NCBI GenBank assembly: GCA_016946835.1
Contig: JACVTC010000178.1
Coordinates: forward strand, 137,501 to 152,500
Source: Neocallimastix lanati (nom. inval.)
Lineage: Eukaryota; Neocallimastigomycota; Neocallimastigomycetes; Neocallimastigales; Neocallimastigaceae
Direction of reading: 5' to 3'
Length of the DNA: 15,000 nt
A program made the translations under genes and the position numbers. The notes under the pieces are model-generated. The model searched no databases and was not told the DNA's origin. It saw only the letters and a program-made list of their open reading frames with translations. The stretch's first letter is position 1. Every line of letters starts with the position of its first letter. Of the stretch, positions 1 to 6,933 are shown in pieces.

Positions 1-604
1 TTAAAACAATATTATTTTTTTTTTGGTATATTCAATTAATAATTTAACCATTTCAATATTATTCATTTTAGTAGCTTCAATAATTGGATACGATCCATGA
101 TTATTTTTTTCTATTATTTTCAAATTAATATTATTTTTATTGACATAATTTATTAAAATTTTAATTATTTCAATATTATCATTAATAATGGCTAAGAGAA
201 GTGGATAATTTCCTTCATCATTCTGTTCATTTATTTATAAAACAATATTATTTTTATTAGCATAATCAATTAACAATTTAATCATTTCAATATTATTATT
301 ATCAATGGCCTTGGGAAGTGGATACTCTCTTCAACATTATCATTTTCAATTATTTTCAAAACAATAGTATTTTTATTGGCATAATCAATTAATAATTTAA
401 CTATTTTAATATTATCTTTAAAATTGTCTTAAGAAGTAGATAATCCTTATTTTTATCCTCTTTATTAATTATTTTAAAAATAATATTTTTATATTTGGGA
501 TTATTCAATATTGATTTCAAATTTTCAATATTTTCATTTTTAATTTCTTTTTCTAAAAGTTCTTCAAGGTTTCTATTATTTTGTTTTTTTTCCACAGAAG
601 GCAC
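1..604 (-). pseudogene. Decayed ankyrin-repeat protein gene, 5' part, runs off the left edge
   Basis: Read on the minus strand from about 604 down, the sequence encodes a charged N-terminal segment (about 40 residues, with EELLEKEIKNENIENLKSIL) followed by at least four ankyrin-like units with a period near 39 residues. Each unit has a core such as KLLIDYANKNN followed by a YPLL-type segment. The units are not in one frame: there is a frame change near 415-430, another near 320-335, and an in-frame TAA at 235-237 where neighbouring units have Lys. There is no ATG at the head; the first possible codon after the upstream stop that fits a start is GTG at 602-604, so the start may be mutated or lie in another exon. 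Ankyrin repeats bind protein partners; the partner here is unknown. Lesions and missing start make a pseudogene likely. Sequencing error in homopolymers could explain some frame changes but not the TAA. Confidence 0.7.
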
Positions 605-656
605 AATTTATTTTTTTAAGAAAATTAAATAAACAAGTATCAAATAAATTATAAAA

Positions 657-695
<39 letters not shown>

Positions 696-877
696 AATTA
701 TAATTTAAAATTTTAATTTTTATATTCAATTGATATTATCATATCATAAATTCTTATAATAATAAGAGTAAAATAATTGAGAATATTTTAATAAAAATTT
801 AAAAATTTATTTAAAATACATTAATAAATGAAATTTTAATAAATTTTTTTTATATAGATGTATATTTAAATTTTATT
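605..877. other. AT-rich intergenic stretch with TA dinucleotide repeat and T tract
   Basis: No gene is seen. It holds a TA dinucleotide run from about 655 to 679, directly followed by a T tract to about 695, then unstructured AT-rich sequence up to the copia target site. It would be the upstream side of the minus-strand ankyrin pseudogene, but no promoter motif can be supported. Confidence 0.6.
873..877. repeat. Target site duplication TTATT, left copy (copia element)
   Basis: TTATT directly precedes the TG of the 5' copia LTR and is repeated directly after the CA of the 3' LTR at 12869-12873. A perfect 5-bp duplication fixes both outer ends of the element. Confidence 0.93.
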
Positions 878-1012
878 TGTTAAATATCACAGTTATGTGT
901 TTAATTACATTGTACATTATACTACATTATTAAGTGTAAAATATTTTTTTATTCGATAATATAATGCAGTGTAACGTTAAATGTTACCAATAATGTTAGA
1001 CTAGAAAATAAA

Positions 1013-1020
1013 TATAAATA
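1013..1020 (+). promoter_or_regulatory. TATA-like box in the copia 5' LTR
   Basis: TATAAATA occurs once in the LTR, upstream of the AATAAA-containing array. The expected RNA start would lie roughly 30-40 bp downstream, near 1045-1060. In such AT-rich DNA the motif alone is weak evidence; its place between U3-like and R-like parts supports it. Confidence 0.4.
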
Positions 1021-1071
1021 ACATGTAATAACATATTCTTAAATGAATAAGGTCTTTCTAAATGTAAAAGC

Positions 1072-1101
1072 AATAAATAAATAAATAAATAAATAAATAA
1101 A
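1072..1101 (+). repeat. AATA tetranucleotide array with polyadenylation motifs in the copia LTR
   Basis: Seven and a half tandem copies of AATA give overlapping AATAAA signals. The array is the same in the 3' LTR (12788-12817), where it would serve 3' end formation. The equal repeat number in both LTRs is another sign of a young insertion, since tetranucleotide arrays change length easily. Confidence 0.6.
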
Positions 1102-1152
1102 CACATAATAAAATATAAATATCATTTCTGAATTTAAGTGTTATATTTAACA

Positions 1153-1166
1153 GATTAAGAGTCTCA
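1153..1166 (+). promoter_or_regulatory. Copia primer binding site, complementary to the anticodon arm of tRNA-Lys(CUU)
   Basis: Directly after the LTR comes GATTAAGAGTCTCA. Its reverse complement TGAGACTCTTAATC equals nucleotides 27-40 (anticodon stem 5' side, loop CTCTTAA with anticodon CTT, and start of the 3' side) of animal-type tRNA-Lys(CUU) as I recall it. No TGG, the complement of a tRNA 3' CCA end, is present. Drosophila copia and yeast Ty5 prime with tRNA-iMet cut or used in the anticodon region; this site would be the same mode with tRNA-Lys. A short GAGTC/GACTC stem (1159-1173) overlaps the site. The host tRNA sequence is not in the window, so the match is inferred. Confidence 0.6.
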
Positions 1167-1271
1167 ATGACTCAATAATTCATTAACAATTGTTGATATC
1201 AAAATCTAATATATTAAATATTAAACATTCATTAAATATTAAAATAAAGAAATATTGGCAGTCACATTAAA
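1167..1271 (+). other. Copia untranslated leader
   Basis: A short region between the primer site and the gag ATG. It contains one upstream ATG (1167) opening a three-codon frame that ends in TAA, and a 10-bp palindrome around 1186-1195 (AACAATTGTT). Nothing else is seen. Confidence 0.5.
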
Positions 1272-1688
1272 ATGACTAAATCAGATAATTCAACAGCTAC
1301 GGGGAGTTCTTCAAAAACTTCTTCAAAGACAACAAAGACTACAAATACATCGAGTACAACAATGAATGATACTCTTGTCGAAGTAGAACCTCCAAATATT
1401 CAAACCAACACAATTAATAAATTTCACATTCAAAACTTTAGAATTACAAATGAAAACTTTCACAAATGGCATTCAGACTTAAAATTATTCCTTGATTCTG
1501 AAGAATTGGGTGATTATATATCAAAGAATATTAAAGATATAAACACAAATAAAAAACATTTAAAATATGACAGTACAGTCAGAATTATAATATTAAACAG
1601 CCTCGACGAATATACAAAAAGCTTATTAAATAATTGTACAAGTGCCTACTTAATGATAAAGGAATTAAAGGAAAGAAGAAGTTGCTAA
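1272..1688 (+). CDS. Copia Gag, N-terminal fragment
   Basis: The 138-residue frame starts at an ATG with A-rich upstream bases. Residues 1-50 are Ser/Thr/Lys-rich and low in complexity. From about residue 60 comes a segment with the pattern FxxWHSDLKLFLDSEELGDYI, which resembles the N-terminal Gag domain of copia elements (UBN2/DUF4219 type: F-x-x-W-x-x-x-L-x-x-x-L). The usual copia Gag is two to three times longer and ends in a CCHC zinc knuckle; here the frame breaks off after KELKERRSC at TAA 1686-1688. The next frame (pol) is shifted by +1 and overlaps from 1669. The simplest reading is a deletion joining mid-Gag to mid-protease out of frame. Gag forms the virus-like particle; this fragment probably cannot do so alone. 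Confidence 0.7.
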   Translation: MTKSDNSTATGSSSKTSSKTTKTTNTSSTTMNDTLVEVEPPNIQTNTINKFHIQNFRITNENFHKWHSDLKLFLDSEELGDYISKNIKDINTNKKHLKYDSTVRIIILNSLDEYTKSLLNNCTSAYLMIKELKERRSC

Positions 1689-1740
1689 TAGAGGAATTAC
1701 ATACCCAAACGGACAATCCGATAGAATATACAAAAAGGGT

Positions 1741-4700
1741 ATGTACAAAGGGATGTATAAAAATAATAATTTTTCTATTGGAGAAGTATTTTATGCTCCA
1801 AACATACAAAATAATTTAATTTCCACTCATAACCTATGTAAAAAAGGCTTCAAATTAGTAATGGATATGCATAACAATAAAGAAAGACTCCAAATATTTA
1901 AAAATAATAAACTAATTACTACCGTTTATACAAATGATGAAAACCTCTTTACTTTAAATACAAGCTCAATGAAAAATAAAGATTATAATATAAACAATGT
2001 CGATTTAAAATTATGGCATGCTAGATTAGGCCACTATTACAATCAAAATCTTCAAAAATTTCTAGAAAACAACAACGTTAAGGAAGAAAAGAATGATAAT
2101 ATAAATTGTGAAGATTGCAAAATAAGTAAACTCAAGAAAAAACCATTCAACAAAACAATCAACAAAAGTTCCTCACCATTACAAGTCGTTCATTCTGATA
2201 TCGTCGGACCACTAAAGCCTTCACCATCATTTAGTGGATACAAATATTATATAACATTCATAGATGATTTCAGTAGAAAATGTTGGGTCTACTTACTGAA
2301 ACACAAATCTGAAGCAGTACAAAAATTTATTGAGTTTCATGAACTTATGAAGAATACTTGTAATTACAATATAAAAGAAGTAAGATCTGATAACGGTTTA
2401 GAATATAACAATTCTAATTTTATAAATTATCTTAAAAATAATGGAATTATATTCAATCATTCAACACCAGGTAATCCCCAACAAAATGGTCGCGCTGAAA
2501 GAATTAATCAGACATTAGATAACTGCGCGAAAACATTACTTAGTGCAGCTAAATTATCACCTATTTTATGGGATGAAGCTATTAAATGTGCATGTATATT
2601 GTATAATTTAAATCCGCATCAAGGAATTAATTTTAAAATCCCGAACGAGGTATTTTTTAATAAGAAAATTGATATATCTAAACTTAAAGTGTTTGGATGT
2701 AAAGTATTTTTCCTTAATAGATACAAACAAGGAAAATTTGAAAATAATACAAAACCAGGTATTTTCTTAGGATACTCATCAGATTCCCCAGGTTATCGTG
2801 TCCTCGACACTACTTCAAAAACAATAATTATAGTTCGTGACGCATACTTCAATGAAAGTACTCTAGGTTCACTTGGCACATCATTTTTTCATTCCTCAAA
2901 TCCTTCAGATAAACAAATTGAGGGGGAACAGGACTTTCAACATGATTCACAACATCAATTTAGTCAATCTATTTATCATAATGAATTTGAAAGGAATGAA
3001 AACAAACCGAATAAAATTAATATTGAAGATAATATTGATTTAATGGATGAATACAATAATGAAAACATGTTAGACAATAATTCAGAAAACGAAATAATTA
3101 ATGAAGACATAATTAATGAAGACATAATTAATGAAAATAAAATTAATGAAGACATAATCAATGAAAATAAAATTAATGAAGAAGACAAAATTAATGATGA
3201 TAAAATCAATGAAGATAAAATTAATGAAAATCAAAAATTAGCTGGAAAACAAGAGGAAATACTCAAAAATTCAAATATTGAAGATAATATAAAAATTTCA
3301 TCAAATGAAAACCATGCCAAAACCCTACATGATAATAGTAAAAGTAATGAAAATAACACTATTATTAATAGAAATAACGATAATAACATAAAGGGTATAA
3401 AAATCACAAAAAATGATTTTTTGAACAAAAATGTGAAAAAAAGTTTTATTAATAAAAATTTGAATAAAAATTTCAAAAATTTCAAATTTAAGAATAAATT
3501 AAAAATTTCAAACCTTAATAATTATAAAAATTTATCTAAATCAAACCTTAATAATTATGAAATTTTAGACCAGAAACTTATTGAGAATAGAATTGAAAGC
3601 AATCATAAAAATCTGGCTAATATGAAGATGAATGAAAAATCAAATTTGGAAAATAATAAAATATATGACAATAATAAAATGAATGACTATAATTCAGAGA
3701 ATGAATCTGAGGACAGTTTTAGTGATCTGGAACCTTTAGATAAAAGAAAACTAAGAAAGAACAAAGAAAAGAACTTTAAATTTAATATTAAAAGAAATAA
3801 TAAAATTTTCGATAAACTAGTAAACAAAAATGATAAAATTGATAACGAGAAAACAAAAAACTATCGAAAAAGAATAAGAAAAAATTATCAATTGAATGAA
3901 GAAAGAAAAATAAAAGATAGAGTATCTACATCAAATAAACCATTTTTTGAAAGGAAAACAGACTCAGATGAAAACGAAAGACGCAAGAGAAATAGAATCA
4001 ATAACATTAATACATTAATTCCCAAGAATTATGAAGAAGCTATGAATTCAGAAAATGCGGACAAATGGAAAGACGCAATTAACAAAGAATTACAAAATTT
4101 ATATGGAAATAATGTAATGAAAATTATTGAAAATAAAAATATCCCAAAAGGCATTAAGCCACTCGACGTTAAATGGGTTTTTACTATAAAAGATAATGGT
4201 ATATATAAAGCTAGATTGGTCGTCAAAGGTTTTCGACAAATTAAAGGAGTTGATTATAACTGCACCTATTCTCCTACAATAGAAATGGATAGTTTTAGAT
4301 TAACTATTGCTATTGCATCTATATATAAATGGGATTTAAGACAAATCGATATTAAAGCTGCATATTTGAACGCTAAATTAGATGAGAAAATTTATGTACA
4401 AATTCCAATCGGTGATAAAAATTTCAATTGCGGAAAATCAGGATTATTACGAAAGGCTCTCTATGGACTCAAACAAGCTGGAAGACAATGGTTTTACGAA
4501 ATCTCCGGTTTTCTTAAGAAAATTGGGTTAATTCAATATAATACAGATAGTTGTTTATTTGGTAAATATAAAAATAATAAATTATGCTTATTACTAACAC
4601 TCTATGTTGATGATATACTAATTGCAGGAGAGAATAAAGAAATTACCAAAGTTGTTTCAAAGATAAAACGTAAATACAAAGTCTCCACAGATAAATCAGC

Positions 4701-5481
4701 AAACAAAATTATTGGAATCAATATAGTAAAAACAAATAAAGGCTACAAAATTAATCAAAAAGATTATATTGAAAAAATGTTAACTAACTACAACATAAAC
4801 AATACTAAAATAACTAGAATACCATGTATTAATGCAAAATTAGAAGATAGAGAAAACTCTGAGGAAATTAACAAAACTGATTATAAAAGATTGATTGGAT
4901 CTCTATTATATGTATCAACAAAAACAAGACCTGACATAGCATTTGCAGTAAATCAAGCTGCAAGATTTTCTGAGAATCCAACAAAAGCTGATTTGAATGC
5001 AGGTATACAAATACTAAAATATCTTAAAAGTACCAAGGACTATTCAATTCATTATAACGGAAAGAAAATTTTAAGAGCTTATTGTGATGCAGATTTCGCT
5101 GGTGATGAGGTTAAAAGAAGATCCACTTCAGGATATATTTTTGTATTAGGAAATAGCCCAATATCATGGAAATCAATTACACAGAAAAATATAGCCTTAT
5201 CAACTACAGAAGCCGAATACTCAAGCTTAATAGAATGTACCAAACAAGCTATATGGATAAGAAGATTAGTTAATGAAATATTTAACAAAAACATTAGAAT
5301 TAATATTAGAATAGATAATAAACCATGTAAGTATATAGCTGAAAATGAAAACCAAAAGGGACGATGCAAATATATGGATATAAAATACAAATATGTTCAA
5401 GATGAAATTATGAAAAATGAAATTAAATTAACACTCATTGGTTCTAACTCAATGATGGAAGATCCATTAACCAAAATGTAA
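1741..5481 (+). CDS. Copia Pol: protease remnant, integrase, reverse transcriptase, RNase H; C-terminus cut off by insertion
   Basis: A 1246-residue frame from the first ATG; the frame is open from 1669. The first 30 residues, ending in FYAPNIQNNLIS, match the end of a copia protease, but the D(S/T)G active site is gone. Integrase: zinc-binding H93, H98, C123, C126; catalytic D153, D217, E253. Residues about 375-760 form an Asn/Lys/Ile/Glu-rich linker. Reverse transcriptase: D870 in QIDIKAAYLNA and YVDD at 955-958. RNase H: D1116, E1157/E1159 in STTEAEY, D1192; the late conserved His region reads KYMDIKYKYVQ, with Tyr and Lys where His is usual. The frame ends LTKM-stop because the gypsy LTR begins TGTAA; the original last 17 codons now lie at 12520-12572. 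INT-before-RT order marks Ty1/copia. Confidence 0.9.
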   Translation: MYKGMYKNNNFSIGEVFYAPNIQNNLISTHNLCKKGFKLVMDMHNNKERLQIFKNNKLITTVYTNDENLFTLNTSSMKNKDYNINNVDLKLWHARLGHYYNQNLQKFLENNNVKEEKNDNINCEDCKISKLKKKPFNKTINKSSSPLQVVHSDIVGPLKPSPSFSGYKYYITFIDDFSRKCWVYLLKHKSEAVQKFIEFHELMKNTCNYNIKEVRSDNGLEYNNSNFINYLKNNGIIFNHSTPGNPQQNGRAERINQTLDNCAKTLLSAAKLSPILWDEAIKCACILYNLNPHQGINFKIPNEVFFNKKIDISKLKVFGCKVFFLNRYKQGKFENNTKPGIFLGYSSDSPGYRVLDTTSKTIIIVRDAYFNESTLGSLGTSFFHSSNPSDKQIEGEQDFQHDSQHQFSQSIYHNEFERNENKPNKINIEDNIDLMDEYNNENMLDNNSENEIINEDIINEDIINENKINEDIINENKINEEDKINDDKINEDKINENQKLAGKQEEILKNSNIEDNIKISSNENHAKTLHDNSKSNENNTIINRNNDNNIKGIKITKNDFLNKNVKKSFINKNLNKNFKNFKFKNKLKISNLNNYKNLSKSNLNNYEILDQKLIENRIESNHKNLANMKMNEKSNLENNKIYDNNKMNDYNSENESEDSFSDLEPLDKRKLRKNKEKNFKFNIKRNNKIFDKLVNKNDKIDNEKTKNYRKRIRKNYQLNEERKIKDRVSTSNKPFFERKTDSDENERRKRNRINNINTLIPKNYEEAMNSENADKWKDAINKELQNLYGNNVMKIIENKNIPKGIKPLDVKWVFTIKDNGIYKARLVVKGFRQIKGVDYNCTYSPTIEMDSFRLTIAIASIYKWDLRQIDIKAAYLNAKLDEKIYVQIPIGDKNFNCGKSGLLRKALYGLKQAGRQWFYEISGFLKKIGLIQYNTDSCLFGKYKNNKLCLLLTLYVDDILIAGENKEITKVVSKIKRKYKVSTDKSANKIIGINIVKTNKGYKINQKDYIEKMLTNYNINNTKITRIPCINAKLEDRENSEEINKTDYKRLIGSLLYVSTKTRPDIAFAVNQAARFSENPTKADLNAGIQILKYLKSTKDYSIHYNGKKILRAYCDADFAGDEVKRRSTSGYIFVLGNSPISWKSITQKNIALSTTEAEYSSLIECTKQAIWIRRLVNEIFNKNIRINIRIDNKPCKYIAENENQKGRCKYMDIKYKYVQDEIMKNEIKLTLIGSNSMMEDPLTKM
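3091..3234 (+). repeat. In-frame 15-bp tandem repeat array in the copia pol linker
   Basis: Pol residues about 451-498 are degenerate copies of a five-residue unit, (E/D)xIIN or (E/N)DKIN type, encoded by repeats of ATAATTAATGAAGAC and relatives. At least eight units are visible, all multiples of three so the frame is kept. It lies in the integrase-RT linker and was probably expanded by replication slippage. Confidence 0.8.
5472..5476. repeat. Target site duplication CAAAA, left copy (gypsy element)
   Basis: CAAAA directly before the TG of the gypsy 5' LTR is repeated directly after its 3' LTR at 12515-12519. It lies in the ACC-AAA-A.. codons near the end of copia pol. Confidence 0.92.
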
Positions 5482-6049
5482 AGATATTATTAATATCTTT
5501 AAATAATTTTAATTAAATTTAATCATAAATTTAAGTAAAATTAAAATAAATTTATTTGAAATCACGTGTATAAAATTATTGAAAATATTTTTAACATAAT
5601 TTCGATTTTTTTCCCAATCATACTAATAAATTAAAAATTTCTCTTGTGAAACTAGTATTTGAAAATTATTTCTTTTTATGTAATTTAATTTAAATAATAA
5701 GAGTTAAGGTTTTTCACAAGATAAATTAACAACATGAAACTATGCAATTAGTCATGTTGAAACTTACGGCATTTTATGCTAAATTTATATTAAATAATTA
5801 TGACAACTTTTATATTATTTTTAAATAGAAAATATATAATAAATTTACTAATAATATTTAAATAATAAATAAATAATAAATGAACTCAATTAGAATTGAT
5901 TATATTTATTTTAGTTATTAATTATAATTCTCTTTATTTAGTAATAGTTAATTATTTATTATTAGTTTAGGTTAGTATTGTTTCTAAATAAATAGCTAGA
6001 TAATATAATTCAATAGGAATTATATATTATAAATGTAATAAGATAAAAA

Positions 6050-6057
6050 TATAAATA
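6050..6057 (+). promoter_or_regulatory. TATA box of the gypsy LTR promoter
   Basis: TATAAATA starts 37 bp upstream of G6087, the first base of the predicted self-primer. The spacing fits a normal RNA polymerase II promoter. Many TA-rich words occur here, so support comes from agreement with the primer match and with the ATG-free leader that starts at 6088. Confidence 0.5.
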
Positions 6058-6086
6058 GTTATCAAATTTCATGTATTTTAATCGAT

Positions 6087-6097
6087 GTAATTGTTAT
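6087..6097 (+). promoter_or_regulatory. Predicted RNA 5' end and self-primer of the gypsy element
   Basis: GTAATTGTTAT is the exact reverse complement of the 11 bases that follow the 5' LTR (6251-6261). In Tf1 the first 11 nt of the RNA pair with the primer site, are cut free, and prime minus-strand DNA synthesis. The position downstream of the TATA box fits an RNA 5' end. The copy in the 3' LTR is at 12351-12361. Confidence 0.6.
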
Positions 6098-6118
6098 TAA
6101 CGATTTCTTGTTAATAAC
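6093..6118 (+). repeat. Perfect 9-bp inverted repeat (hairpin) at the predicted RNA 5' end
   Basis: GTTATTAAC, eight unpaired bases, then GTTAATAAC. The 5' arm shares five bases with the self-primer (6093-6097), so hairpin and primer pairing exclude each other in part. It recurs in the 3' LTR at 12357-12382. Confidence 0.65.
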
Positions 6119-6125
6119 ACTTTAA

Positions 6126-6135
6126 AATAAATAAA
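6126..6135 (+). terminator. Polyadenylation motifs in the gypsy LTR (functional copy in the 3' LTR, 12390-12399)
   Basis: Two overlapping AATAAA motifs lie about 40 nt after the predicted RNA start. In the 3' LTR the same motifs would direct 3' end formation, giving a short R region. AATAAA is common in such AT-rich DNA, so this is tentative. Confidence 0.35.
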
Positions 6136-6250
6136 GATTTTAATATTTAAAAAATTAATAAAACTTGTTCTTTAAAACTATTATTTTGTGTTTTAGTGTT
6201 ATTATTGAAGTGTTGATTTATAATCTATTTTTTTTTTCCAAAACTTTATA

Positions 6251-6261
6251 ATAACAATTAC
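6251..6261 (+). promoter_or_regulatory. Gypsy primer binding site of self-priming type
   Basis: ATAACAATTAC begins at the first base after the LTR. It does not start with TGG and does not look like the complement of a tRNA 3' end. It is perfectly complementary to 6087-6097; counting the last two LTR bases the match is 13 bp (6249-6261 with 6087-6099). Position and length (11 nt) are those of the Tf1 self-primer system. Confidence 0.65.
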
Positions 6262-6462
6262 CTTTTAAACAAACAAAAATACGTTATAAATCAATAAAAA
6301 ATATTTAAAACACGTGACTCTTTTGTGGCTTATTTGTGGCTTGAATCAAGATATTTTTACCAGATATTTTTACCAAGGATTTTTAGAAGCTACCCACTTT
6401 TGACACTACCGACTTTGGAATACTCACAATTTTAGATTATTGCTACCAGCTTTAGGATATCG

Positions 6463-6549
6463 CTACCAGTTTAAGGAAATATTCAACTCGATTCAGGCTA
6501 TTCTACCAGTTTAAGGAAATATTCTACTCGATTCAGGCTAATTCTACCA

Positions 6550-6557
<8 letters not shown>
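6463..6557 (+). repeat. Tandem duplication of about 40 bp with a partial third copy
   Basis: Unit 1 (6463-6502) and unit 2 (6503-6543) both start CTACCAGTTTAAGGAAATAT and differ by one substitution (A/T) and one inserted A. A third, partial unit (CTACCAGGTTAA) starts at 6544 and runs into the A tract. Confidence 0.85.

Positions 6558-6598
<41 letters not shown>
6554..6598 (+). repeat. A45 homopolymer in the gypsy leader
   Basis: An unbroken run of 45 A in transcribed leader sequence, following the partial third copy of the 40-bp repeat. The exact length may be affected by sequencing. Confidence 0.9.
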
Positions 6599-6600
<2 letters not shown>

Positions 6601-6933
6601 TTACCAGACTCATACCATACCATTTATCATATTGGGACACTTGTGCAAGACTTTTGAATAAAATTACCAGATTACGTGAGAAATCCATAATATTATTTGG
6701 AATTAAATTTTAACCAGTAAGATACTATATTATAATATTCAGTTTACTCGACGGCACCACTACAATTGGAGAGAGCCAGTTCGACTTTACATACAATATT
6801 ATAATAGAAATATCTTTTTATTAAAACATCTATTTCAAATATCATTATTTAAAATATTCAAAAGTAAATAATAAGTTACAAATTGAACGAAGTTGAAGAT
6901 TTAATTCAAAAATTCGAAAACCTTGATTTAGAA

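Larger units (their letters stand above)
878..1152 (+). repeat. 5' LTR of the copia element
   Basis: 275 bp, starting TGTTAAATAT and ending ATATTTAACA, a perfect 10-bp terminal inverted repeat with canonical TG...CA ends. Comparison by eye with 12594-12868 found no difference. It carries a TATA-like box (1013-1020) and an AATA tetranucleotide array (1072-1101) that contains several AATAAA polyadenylation motifs. Confidence 0.95.
5477..6250 (+). repeat. 5' LTR of the gypsy element
   Basis: 774 bp, starting TGTAAAG and ending CTTTATA, so the ends are TG...TA instead of TG...CA, with a 7-bp imperfect inverted repeat. By-eye comparison with 11741-12514 (constant offset 6264) found no difference. 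A TATA box at 6050-6057 and the predicted RNA start near 6087 divide it into U3 (about 5477-6086) and R plus U5 (about 6087-6250). AATAAA motifs at 6126-6135 lie in the R part. Confidence 0.95.
6262..6933 (+). other. Long ATG-free gypsy leader with TACCAG motifs
   Basis: No gene. The leader contains no ATG on the plus strand; the first one is the gag-pol start at 6934. It is richer in C and G than its surroundings and holds seven exact TACCAG hexamers (6358, 6444, 6464, 6504, 6545, 6602, 6665), plus near copies (TACCAA 6371, AACCAG 6712). It also has a 40-bp tandem duplication and a 45-base A tract. A long leader free of start codons suits ribosome scanning to 6934. A role of the TACCAG repeats in RNA packaging is possible but only a guess. 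Confidence 0.6.

Noticed and set aside
585-604. GTG at 602-604 as the start of the ankyrin protein
   Set aside because: GTG starts are not expected in nuclear genes of eukaryotes. A mutated ATG or a missing upstream exon is more likely, in line with the other lesions.
2976-3485. Minus-strand frames rich in Leu, Ser, Ile and Phe opposite copia pol
   Set aside because: They are the reverse reading of the Asn/Lys/Glu repeats of the linker, with no independent features.
5479-5481. TAA 5479-5481 as the natural stop of copia pol
   Set aside because: The bases TGTAA belong to the gypsy LTR, shown by the second LTR at 11741 and the CAAAA duplication. The natural stop is at 12570-12572.
6251-6280. 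tRNA-type primer site after the gypsy 5' LTR
   Set aside because: There is no TGG at or near the LTR end and no recognisable complement to a tRNA 3' end.
6883-6933. Start of the gypsy polyprotein at TTG 6883
   Set aside because: TTG is not a normal eukaryotic start. The first ATG after the leader is at 6934 and no ATG lies between the predicted RNA start and it.
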